A DNA stretch of 64,000 bases from Colwellia sp. TT2012. GTDB lineage: Bacteria > Pseudomonadota > Gammaproteobacteria > Enterobacterales > Alteromonadaceae. The notes under the pieces are model-generated. The model saw only the letters and a list, made by a program, of their open reading frames with translations. It did no database searches and was not told where the DNA came from. The DNA lies in NCBI RefSeq assembly GCF_001440345.1, contig NZ_LJYX01000017.1, positions 496,001 to 560,000 on the forward strand, in the 5' to 3' direction. Within the stretch, counting starts at the first letter, position 1, and every line of letters starts with the position of its first letter. Position numbers and translations under genes: made by a program. Positions 9,989-16,800 of this stretch are shown here, in pieces.

Positions 9989-10573
9989 ATGACTATTAAA
10001 TTAATTGCGGGGCTGGGTAATCCTGGCCCCGAATATAGTAAAACACGCCACAATGCAGGTGTTTGGTTCGTCGAAGAACTGGCACGTTGTCACAACATTT
10101 CCCTCCGTCCCGAAAAAAAATACTCCGGCCTTTATGGTAAAGGGTTAATTGCGGGTAATCTTATCCATTTATTAATTCCAACTACCTTTATGAATCGTAG
10201 CGGTCAAGCAGTTGCTCCCCTTGCTAATTTTTATAAAATGTCGATAGATGAAATCTTGATTGCTCATGATGAATTAGATATACAGCCCGGTGTTTGTAAA
10301 ATAAAAAAGGGTGGTGGTCACGGCGGACATAATGGCTTACGCGATATTATCGCTGCTATGGCTAATAATAAAGAATTTTACCGGTTACGTATTGGCATTG
10401 ATCATCCGGGTCATCGCGATAAAGTAACGGGTCACGTATTAGGTAAAGCGCCTAGTGCAGAACAAGCAAAAATAGAACAAGCAATCGACGAAGCCAGTCG
10501 ATGTCTTGATATTTGGCTAACAGACGACTTAAAGAAAGCGCAAAATCGCTTACACTCGTTTAAAGCCGAGTAA
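9989..10573 (+). CDS. pth: Peptidyl-tRNA hydrolase
   Basis: Releases tRNA from prematurely dropped peptidyl-tRNA. The 194-residue protein has the signature [17 protein letters not shown] (catalytic His in RHNAG), FMNRSGQ, and HDELDIQPG with the conserved Asp, then [13 protein letters not shown]. It follows rplY by 30 bp and precedes ychF by 62 bp, the normal order. Confidence 0.96.
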   Translation: MTIKLIAGLGNPGPEYSKTRHNAGVWFVEELARCHNISLRPEKKYSGLYGKGLIAGNLIHLLIPTTFMNRSGQAVAPLANFYKMSIDEILIAHDELDIQPGVCKIKKGGGHGGHNGLRDIIAAMANNKEFYRLRIGIDHPGHRDKVTGHVLGKAPSAEQAKIEQAIDEASRCLDIWLTDDLKKAQNRLHSFKAE

Positions 10574-10635
10574 ATATACACAAGTAAATACACGCTAGTA
10601 ACTCTGTGTTAGCAACTAATCAGTAGGTAAAAATT

Positions 10636-11727
10636 ATGGGTTTTAAATGTGGTATCGTTGGCTTGCCTAACGTCGGTAAATCAACACTATTCAATGCACT
10701 TACCAAAGCAGGTATTGAAGCGGCAAATTTCCCGTTTTGTACTATTGAGCCAAATACTGGTGTAGTACCGGTACCCGACCCTCGCTTAGATAAATTAACT
10801 GCAATAGTAAAACCTGAGCGTGTCTTAGCCACCACTATGGAATTTGTCGATATTGCTGGTCTTGTGGCTGGTGCATCGAAAGGTGAAGGCTTAGGTAACA
10901 AGTTTTTAGCAAATATTCGTGAAACAGATGCTATTGGTCACGTAGTTCGCTGCTTTGACAATGACAATATTATTCATGTTGCTAATAAGATTGACCCCGC
11001 TGATGATATCGAGGTGATCAATACTGAATTAGCATTATCGGATATGGACACAGCAGAACGGGCAATTTTTCGTTTAGCTAAAAAGGCTAAAGGCGGCGAT
11101 AAAGACGCTAAATTTGAAATGCCTGTTTTAGAGAAAATATTAAAGCATGTTGAAGAAGGCCACATGGTACGTTCTTTAGAATTATCTAAAGAAGAAAAAG
11201 CCGCTATTGACTATTTAAACTTCTTAACACTAAAACCAACCATGTATATTGCTAATGTCAATGATGATGGTTTTGAAAACAATCCTTACCTTGACGTAGT
11301 ACAAAAGATAGCGGATGCAGAAGGTAGCGTAGTTGTTGCTGTTTGTGCAGAAGTTGAAAGCGAACTGTCTGAAATGGATGAAGACGATAGAGCTGAATTT
11401 ATGGCTGAGATGGGCTTAGAAGAGCCTGGTCTTAATCGTGTTATAAATGCCGGTTATTCATTACTGCACTTACAAACTTATTTCACTGCTGGTGTTAAAG
11501 AAGTACGTGCTTGGACAGTTAAACAAAATGCTACTGCGCCTCAAGCGGCCGGTGTTATTCATACCGACTTTGAAAAAGGCTTTATTCGCGCTGAAGTCAT
11601 CAGTTATAACGACTTTATTGAATTTAATGGTGAGTCGGGTGCTAAAGAAGCCGGTAAGTGGCGTTTAGAGGGTAAAGAGTACCTGGTTAAAGATGGTGAC
11701 GTAATACACTTCCGCTTTAATGTATAA
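10636..11727 (+). CDS. ychF: Redox-regulated ATPase YchF
   Basis: Obg-family ATPase (OLA1 homologue) associated with ribosomes and stress responses. The P-loop GLPNVGKST is at residues 8-16, the switch region [20 protein letters not shown] follows, and a TGS domain forms the C-terminus ([14 protein letters not shown]). The ATP-specific NKxD position reads NVND, as in the family. The 363-residue length is typical. A terminator follows. Confidence 0.96.
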   Translation: MGFKCGIVGLPNVGKSTLFNALTKAGIEAANFPFCTIEPNTGVVPVPDPRLDKLTAIVKPERVLATTMEFVDIAGLVAGASKGEGLGNKFLANIRETDAIGHVVRCFDNDNIIHVANKIDPADDIEVINTELALSDMDTAERAIFRLAKKAKGGDKDAKFEMPVLEKILKHVEEGHMVRSLELSKEEKAAIDYLNFLTLKPTMYIANVNDDGFENNPYLDVVQKIADAEGSVVVAVCAEVESELSEMDEDDRAEFMAEMGLEEPGLNRVINAGYSLLHLQTYFTAGVKEVRAWTVKQNATAPQAAGVIHTDFEKGFIRAEVISYNDFIEFNGESGAKEAGKWRLEGKEYLVKDGDVIHFRFNV

Positions 11728-11762
11728 AAGTTCCCTATAGGTAGAGTCAATTTTACCTAATC

Positions 11763-11793
11763 AAAAAACGCATCCTTAGTGGTGCGTTTTTTT
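11763..11793 (+). terminator. Terminator after ychF
   Basis: AAAAAACGCA (11763-11772) pairs with TGCGTTTTTT (11783-11792) across a 10-base loop, leaving a T run on the plus strand. It starts 36 bp after the ychF stop. Confidence 0.88.
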
Positions 11794-11941
11794 ATGCCGG
11801 TAAGGAGCTGACGAGTCAACATCCTGGCTGTAAACTTGAGGCAACTTGACCATAATATTATAATAAAGACTTGTTTTAATTGTATATACAACTTAAATAG
11901 CGGCTGTAATATAAAAAACGAAAGATATACAGCTATTCAAG

Positions 11942-11983
11942 TTAGCTTAGTTATTCTCCGAGCGGGTACAATAACTAAGCTAA
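11942..11983. repeat. 14-bp perfect inverted repeat
   Basis: TTAGCTTAGTTATT at 11942-11955 is perfectly complementary to 11970-11983, with a 14-base G+C-richer spacer. No T run follows, so it is not a simple terminator. It lies 60 bp before the next gene, so it may be an operator, an RNA leader structure or a relic of a small mobile repeat. Confidence 0.6.
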
Positions 11984-12042
11984 TGGTCTACACTTTTGTT
12001 GTTTAAAGAAATTGATAAATCAAAAAATAATAAGGCGTCACA

Positions 12043-12384
12043 ATGAAAAAATTTATTTTATTACCCATGCTATTAGCAACAAGTGTTATTACAGCTCCAT
12101 CGGCTCAAGCAGATGAGCTATCCTTGCGTATTTGTGAATATGTGCAAGCAAATGATAAAAGTCGCTTGAGGTCATTCTTAAAGCAAAAAAGATTAAAGGT
12201 TCGTAAAATTTATGATGCTTTAGAATGCAACGGCAATAGTTTATTAATTTTTGCCGCTAAATCTAATGCTTTAGAAGTTGGCGAATACATTATTGGTAAG
12301 TTACCTTCGAAAAAGGTAAAAGCTGAGATAGATAACTTAGCAAAATATTCTGCACATTTAGCTGAAGAAGCAAGAGATAGATAA
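12043..12384 (+). CDS. Small exported protein, DUF3718-like
   Basis: A 113-residue protein with a clear signal peptide (MKKFILLPMLLATSVITAPSA, likely cut after AQA before DELSLR). The mature part has two cysteines (CEYVQANDKSRL and ALECNGNSLL) that could pair in the periplasm, and a helical, Lys-rich character. It resembles DUF3718 proteins of Alteromonadales as I remember them. AAGG lies seven bases before the ATG. It is monocistronic between the ychF terminator and the tRNA cluster. Function unknown. Confidence 0.7.
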   Translation: MKKFILLPMLLATSVITAPSAQADELSLRICEYVQANDKSRLRSFLKQKRLKVRKIYDALECNGNSLLIFAAKSNALEVGEYIIGKLPSKKVKAEIDNLAKYSAHLAEEARDR

Positions 12385-12406
12385 GACTTACCTTGATGAT
12401 AAATAC

Positions 12407-12441
12407 AAACGCATTATCATTTCCCAATAAGTAATGCGTTT
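12407..12441 (+). terminator. Possible terminator hairpin
   Basis: AAACGCATTA (12407-12416) and TAATGCGTTT (12432-12441) form a perfect 10-bp stem 23 bp after the preceding stop codon. The downstream T run is weak and starts eight bases later, so termination is probable rather than certain. Confidence 0.55.
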
Positions 12442-12527
12442 CTCACCTTTTATTTGCATAGTTATCCACCAAAATGCACAATCAATCGCCAAACAAATAG
12501 AAAGTACACCTTTTTTAAAAAAAACGG

Positions 12528-12563
12528 TTGACGAAAGGCAGGTAGATTAGCATAATACGCCGC
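12528..12563 (+). promoter_or_regulatory. Stable-RNA type promoter for the tRNA cluster
   Basis: TTGACG (12528-12533), a 17-base spacer and CATAAT (12551-12556) form a sigma-70 promoter about 33 bp before the first tRNA. The following G+C-rich ACGCCGC is a discriminator typical of growth-rate and ppGpp-controlled stable RNA promoters. Confidence 0.75.
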
Positions 12564-12588
12564 ACTTGCTACCGAGCAGGTTGGTAAA

Positions 12589-12665
12589 GGCTACATAGCT
12601 CAGTTGGTTAGAGCACATCACTCATAATGATGGGGTCCCAGGTTCAAATCCCGGTGTAGCCACCA
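12589..12665 (+). tRNA. tRNA-Met (CAT), elongator
   Basis: 77 nt including encoded CCA (12663-12665). The acceptor GGCTACA pairs with TGTAGCC, the anticodon loop is CTCATAA, and the T-arm is GGTTCAAATCC. It is close to E. coli metT/metU. First gene of the cluster. Confidence 0.96.
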
Positions 12666-12696
12666 TTTTACTTCGGTATTTTTTACTTAAGTAAAA

Positions 12697-12814
<118 letters not shown>

Positions 12815-12859
12815 TTTCAAAGCAACATTAGTTGCACAAGTAAAAAGTAAATACATTGC

Positions 12860-12934
12860 AGGGATATAGCCAAGCGGTAAGGCAGCGGGTTTTGATCCCG
12901 TCATTCAGAGGTTCAAATCCTCTTATCCCTGCCA
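12860..12934 (+). tRNA. tRNA-Gln (TTG), copy 1
   Basis: 75 nt including encoded CCA. The acceptor AGGGATA pairs with TATCCCT and the anticodon loop TTTTGAT reads TTG. Identical to the next copy. Confidence 0.96.
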
Positions 12935-12986
12935 TTTTTTATGATTTTTCTCGTTATAAAAAACTGCAATGTAATTACCTCCCAGT

Positions 12987-13061
12987 AGGGATATAGCCAA
13001 GCGGTAAGGCAGCGGGTTTTGATCCCGTCATTCAGAGGTTCAAATCCTCTTATCCCTGCCA
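12987..13061 (+). tRNA. tRNA-Gln (TTG), copy 2
   Basis: Same 75-nt sequence as the first Gln gene, 52 bp downstream of it. Part of the same presumed transcript. Confidence 0.96.
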
Positions 13062-13083
13062 TTTCTTTTAAAGAAGTGGTTAC

Positions 13084-13124
13084 AGAGTTCAAGTCTCTTT
13101 AACACTTGGATGTAATGCGGGTTT
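13084..13124 (+). repeat. 41-bp repeat, copy 2 of 3
   Basis: Copy of the tRNA-Leu T-arm relic plus spacer, running into the 5' end of the decayed tRNA-Leu. See the copies at 12697 and 13193. Confidence 0.8.
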
Positions 13125-13192
13125 TGCGGAATTAATAAACAATGACGCGCTACTTTTTTTATAGAGAGTAGGTTCCAGTATTACAAGATGTG

Positions 13193-13213
<21 letters not shown>
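13117..13213 (+). pseudogene. Decayed tRNA-Leu
   Basis: The 5' 17 bases match tRNA-Leu with one change. Then the D-loop carries an AATAAACAA insertion, the 5' anticodon stem is replaced by a T-rich stretch, and the sequence returns to tRNA-Leu from AGGTTCCAGT through the variable arm and T-arm. The 3' acceptor strand and CCA are lost and replaced by the repeat spacer. It cannot fold as a tRNA, so it is a pseudo-tRNA inside the array. Confidence 0.85.
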
Positions 13214-13310
<97 letters not shown>

Positions 13311-13395
13311 TTTCAAATATCCAGAAAACAAAACACTCCCTTCATTATCTAAATTTTAAGCACTGCTTATATTAGATAATTATTTGTGTTTCAAA

Positions 13396-13472
13396 GGCTA
13401 CATAGCTCAGTTGGTTAGAGCACATCACTCATAATGATGGGGTCCCAGGTTCAAATCCCGGTGTAGCCACCA
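13396..13472 (+). tRNA. tRNA-Met (CAT), copy 2
   Basis: 77 nt, identical to the first Met gene. The short flank after CCA (TTTTACTTC) is also shared, which supports a segmental duplication. Confidence 0.96.
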
Positions 13473-13619
13473 TTTTACTTCTGTAAAAATCAATTAAAAA
13501 CCCCTAAATATTATCTCTTCAATATATCTCCGAAAAATCCTAGTTAATACTTAAAAAACATCTCAAGTTCAACAAAATATTATTTTCAAAATACAAAGCA
13601 GGCTCTGTTGTCGTTTAGT

Positions 13620-13860
13620 GTAGGTGAGTAAACAAGCGAGACGCATACACGCTCTTTGACATCAGGAGAATGTGCATCCTGCATTCTCTAATAAGTTACA
13701 TCCTTGTAACGTCGGTCACCGCGAGATACCGTGCGTCCTGAACATAATCCCATCCTTGGGGCTTAACACAAGCATCATGACAGTATGCTCAGGATAATTG
13801 CTCCTGCATTATCCACATAAGGTACTTCCTGTACCGTCTGCACTGTCTGCACTGTCTATA
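13620..13860 (-). ncRNA. Candidate CsrA/RsmA-binding small RNA (CsrB/RsmZ-like)
   Basis: Read on the minus strand, five short perfect hairpins expose GGA in their loops: 13821-13835 (loop AGGAA), 13792-13814 (loop containing AGGA), 13749-13760 (AAGGAT), 13695-13710 (AAGGAT) and 13666-13688 (CAGGATGCA). A sixth motif, CAGGACG, lies at 13734-13740. Repeated A(N)GGA in hairpin loops is the hallmark of CsrB/CsrC/RsmY/RsmZ RNAs, which sequester CsrA. A possible promoter is TTGCTG (13884-13889) and TATACC (13862-13867) with 16 bases between. The 3' end is unclear: the only candidate terminator is a weak stem near 13635-13655. No convincing GacA/UvrY box was found. Boundaries are estimates. Confidence 0.6.
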
Positions 13861-13901
13861 AGGTATATCCATATTTATCACCTCAGCAATGCATCACGGT
13901 G

Positions 13902-14063
13902 CTAATTATTTTCGTGACAGCCATTCACAGAAGAACACACTACTTGAGCTATAAAACTAGCCAAGAGCGCCAAATCTGCGTGGTAAAACCCTGAAATGAT
14001 TGAAAGTGTGCGGGTGTTTTCATCAAGGATGATGAAAAAGCGGCGTTGTACAGGGATGTTCAT
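13902..14063 (-). CDS. Small unknown protein (53 aa)
   Basis: The frame starts MNIPVQRRFFIILDENTRT and ends CHENN. GAGGAG lies eight bases before the ATG, a strong ribosome-binding site, and the residue pattern alternates hydrophobic and charged positions like a real protein. Codon use is richer in GC-ending codons than the neighbours, which hints at transfer. The frame extends seven codons further to 14084. It is upstream of, and on the same strand as, the candidate small RNA, so the two could share a transcript. I do not recognise the family. Confidence 0.4.
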   Translation of the reverse strand: MNIPVQRRFFIILDENTRTLSIISGFYHADLALLASFIAQVVCSSVNGCHENN

Positions 14064-14631
14064 TAACGCGGCTCCTCGAAACACTTGATTGAATGAATGA
14101 TTAGGTTTTATTCGCAGCGCCGGGAGAGTCCAGAGAGCCTAACTTAGGCGTAACGCGATAGTTCTCTTTCTTTTCTGGGTGTAGTCGCCACCGCGACGCG
14201 AAAGAAATTAAGAATGCAGTCGCATTTTAAGAGCATATACATCAAGTCAGATACAATAAGGGCCTAAAAACGCTAGCCGTAATAGTTTAATGCAGAATGA
14301 GGATAAAAATGTTGATTATTTTAAGTGGGTGTCTGTTATTTTGTTCTGCCACTTTTTGTTAATTTGTTTCTAATGCTAAATATCCTACCCTTTAGAAATA
14401 TGCTCTATATTTAAATTCCTACTGCACTACCCTTTGACAAATAACCTCTAACTTTAAAATGAAAATCTCATCATGTTGTAGCCTAATTTCTGCCGTCTAC
14501 TACCGTACTCTTTTGAGTCTCTATCAGCGTTTACCCGTGTGTTATTTTCGAACTCATTAATGTGAGGGTTCAACTCCCCCTTTCGAAAGGAATAGAGGAA
14601 AAGTTAAACCTTTAACTAGCAGTTACCTCAG

Positions 14632-15825
14632 CTATAAACCACAAGCATAAGCCAAGGCTTTATTTTTTATCGTGCTGTTGAGAAATGGCACTTTATTAAC
14701 GGCGAGTAGTGCTAAATTACGTGCCGCCTTAATCACTGGCGAAGGGTGACTAAAGCCTGCATATAAGGCATCCATGGTTGTCATCATAAGTAAGTTCTCT
14801 TTGCGCCGTTTCTGCTCATATCGAGCTAGCACTGCCACATCATGCCAAACTTCACCATTACCAATAGCTTCGGCAATAACATGTTGTAAAGCGATAACGT
14901 CTTTAAAACCTAAATTAACTCCCTGCCCTGCCATGGGGTTAATCGTATGGGCAGCATCCCCTAATAACAGCACCCGCTTATGTTGATAAGTATTAGCATG
15001 TCTACGTGTTAGCGGAAAAGCACCTTTAGCAAGTACTTTGATTTCACCTAAGCGTTTGGGGAAATACTTAACCACTTCTTGTTGAAGTTGCTTATTGGAT
15101 AATGATGCTAAGCGAGTGATCTCATCACGTTGGTGATACCAAACTAATGCCGCATAACCACCTAACGAACTTTCTCCGGCTAAAGGTAATAAAGCAACAG
15201 GACCCGTGGGAAAAAATTGTTGCCAAGTAATATCTTGCTGGCTCTGTGAAGTTTCAATATTAATCAACATGGCAGACTGTTGATAATCCCAGCCAGTCAC
15301 ACCAATGGCTGACATTTGCCTAACTTTTGATTGTGCGCCATCAGCGCCAATGACGAGTGTTGCCGTTAATGAACAATTGGTGAGTGTTAAGCTTGCTTTG
15401 TCGTGCTCTTGGGTTAAAGAGACTAAACTATCAGGACAAAAAGTACGGATATTACTCATCGCACTAATTTCCTGCCATATCGCCAGTTGAATTAATCGAT
15501 TTTCAACGATATGACCTAGATGTGTTTGTTTAATGTCTTGGGCATTAAACTCAGTATAAGCACTTTCATGCTCCCAAACACCGAGTCGTTTATAGGGACA
15601 GGCACGCCATTGCTTAATTTGTTGCCATGCTCCCAGCTGATTAAGTAAATTTTCAGAGGCCAGCGATATAGCCGATACACGTAAATCAAGCGCTTGCTCA
15701 ACAGCATAATTCTTGGGCTGATTCTGTTCAACCAAAGCGACTTGTAAACCAAGTTGGGCTAAGGACAGTGCACTTGCTGCACCAACCATACCACCACCAA
15801 TAACTACACAATCAAAATGTTCCAT
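14632..15825 (-). CDS. ubiF: 2-octaprenyl-3-methyl-6-methoxy-1,4-benzoquinol hydroxylase
   Basis: FAD-dependent monooxygenase of ubiquinone synthesis. The 397-residue protein has the dinucleotide motif VIGGGMVGAASALSLA at 8-23, the second FAD motif GDAAHTINPMAGQGVNLG near 288-305, and the UbiF-like WQQFFPTGPVALLPL segment, which favours UbiF over UbiH or VisC. Context supports this: in E. coli ubiF is also convergent with a Met-Leu-Gln tRNA operon and neighbours miaB. The start ATG at 15825 gives the normal N-terminus MEHFDCVVIGGG. Confidence 0.9.
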   Translation of the reverse strand: MEHFDCVVIGGGMVGAASALSLAQLGLQVALVEQNQPKNYAVEQALDLRVSAISLASENLLNQLGAWQQIKQWRACPYKRLGVWEHESAYTEFNAQDIKQTHLGHIVENRLIQLAIWQEISAMSNIRTFCPDSLVSLTQEHDKASLTLTNCSLTATLVIGADGAQSKVRQMSAIGVTGWDYQQSAMLINIETSQSQQDITWQQFFPTGPVALLPLAGESSLGGYAALVWYHQRDEITRLASLSNKQLQQEVVKYFPKRLGEIKVLAKGAFPLTRRHANTYQHKRVLLLGDAAHTINPMAGQGVNLGFKDVIALQHVIAEAIGNGEVWHDVAVLARYEQKRRKENLLMMTTMDALYAGFSHPSPVIKAARNLALLAVNKVPFLNSTIKNKALAYACGL

Positions 15826-16320
15826 GCTTAAAAATTCACAACAATATTGTAATATGCCTTTATTTTACCCAAGCCTAGCGCTATTTTCGACTGCTTTATT
15901 ACATTAATCACCCATGGTCATCACTTTAACCCACATCACTTAGGCGAAGTAGCGAGTTGCTGGCATAAAACATTCAACAAATGCGGTAAATAAAGGCCGA
16001 ATAGTGCACGAATACTGCATTCACCAGTAAATTTGTCGAACATAACCATGCAACTCCTGAACTTAGGCTAAAGGAAACAGCGGGGTGTAGGCGATGAGTG
16101 CTAATAATAAGCTGAAAATGCAATACTTTTGATCTCATGGTAGTTAGACAAAGCTTGTTTGTCGGTAAAATTCAGTTATAGTGAATTGTCGATTTTTGCG
16201 GTTGATGGGGAATGTGTGCCGTCAAATTCGCCAGAAATCACATAAAAATTAAGTTGTTGCCGTTATAGGTAGATTATGGCTAATAATAAAAACTAAATAA
16301 CTGAATGATAAGGAAGTACT
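15826..16320. other. 495-bp intergenic stretch
   Basis: Between divergent ubiF and an unknown gene. It holds one 37-codon minus-strand frame with a good ribosome-binding site (15936-16049, listed separately). The rest must include both promoters, but I see no clear operator, hairpin or RNA family. Confidence 0.5.
15936..16049 (-). CDS. Possible small protein (37 aa)
   Basis: The frame reads MVMFDKFTGECSIRALFGLY to a TGA at 15936. CAGGAG lies six bases before the ATG. It has a hydrophobic centre and two cysteines. It could equally be the relic of a longer gene. No family is recognised and nothing else supports expression. Confidence 0.25.
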   Translation of the reverse strand: MVMFDKFTGECSIRALFGLYLPHLLNVLCQQLATSPK

Positions 16321-16800
16321 ATGTCAGCATTAGCAAAAATAAAAACCTCAGGACAAAATACTGAAGAAATACGACTAGCCAAAGATATCAATTTAATTTA
16401 TGATTTTACTGAAAAGCCTAACCGCACTCAGTTGAAAGCAAAGAGCGATCGCGCCGTTGTTGCCAAACTAAGAGCAGATTTAGTTTTACCGAACAATAAA
16501 ATATTAACCGTTGATATAGATTTTGATAGTACAAGCGGATACCATAACAACACTATGTTGATTATGGATGACTTTGGTGTTGAAATGTTAGTCACTGCTT
16601 TTGCAGTAAAATACGGCCAGTCATTTGCTGATAAAATAACTAAAGCTTGGGCAGAAAAAAAACATCAAGATGATCCTAGAAAGCCCACTTACTTGTTGGT
16701 ACAAAAGCCCATTAGAGATGGCGATGTGCCAAAGATTTTTGTCGCCTGTGGCGATAAAATACATGACAATGACAACAAAACACCACAAAGTATCGTTTAG
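16321..16800 (+). CDS. Hypothetical protein (159 aa)
   Basis: A soluble, lysine- and aspartate-rich protein with no signal peptide or membrane segment. AAGGA lies six bases before the ATG, so the start is well supported. The central part (about residues 45-110) alternates beta-like and helical stretches (LRADLVLPNNKILTVDIDF). I do not recognise it. Its 3' end overlaps the start of the next gene by about 38 bases in a different frame, suggesting translational coupling with that receptor. The pair interrupts the usual ubiF-miaB neighbourhood. Confidence 0.7.
   Translation: MSALAKIKTSGQNTEEIRLAKDINLIYDFTEKPNRTQLKAKSDRAVVAKLRADLVLPNNKILTVDIDFDSTSGYHNNTMLIMDDFGVEMLVTAFAVKYGQSFADKITKAWAEKKHQDDPRKPTYLLVQKPIRDGDVPKIFVACGDKIHDNDNKTPQSIV

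Larger units (their letters stand above)
13473..14631. other. 1.16-kb stretch between the tRNA cluster and ubiF
   Basis: This interval has no long reading frame. Two parts stand out and are listed separately: a run of small hairpins at 13666-13835 with GGA in the loops on the minus strand, and a 53-codon minus-strand frame at 13902-14063. The stretch 13620-14230 looks richer in G+C than its AT-rich flanks. No integrase or direct-repeat attachment site was seen, although tRNA 3' flanks are common integration targets. From 14280 to 14631 I see nothing I can name. Confidence 0.6.

Noticed and set aside
13836..13857. Tandem GTCTGCACT repeat as a binding-site array
   Set aside because: Only two and a half copies, adjoining the candidate RNA; too short to support a separate function.
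14017..14038. Plus-strand hairpin with AAGGAT loop, as an extra CsrA site
   Set aside because: It lies on the opposite strand to the GGA array, within the 53-codon minus-strand frame, so it does not belong to the same RNA.
13473..14631. Integrated island at the tRNA 3' end
   Set aside because: No integrase gene and no repeat of the tRNA 3' end was found at the far side, so a full island is not supported.
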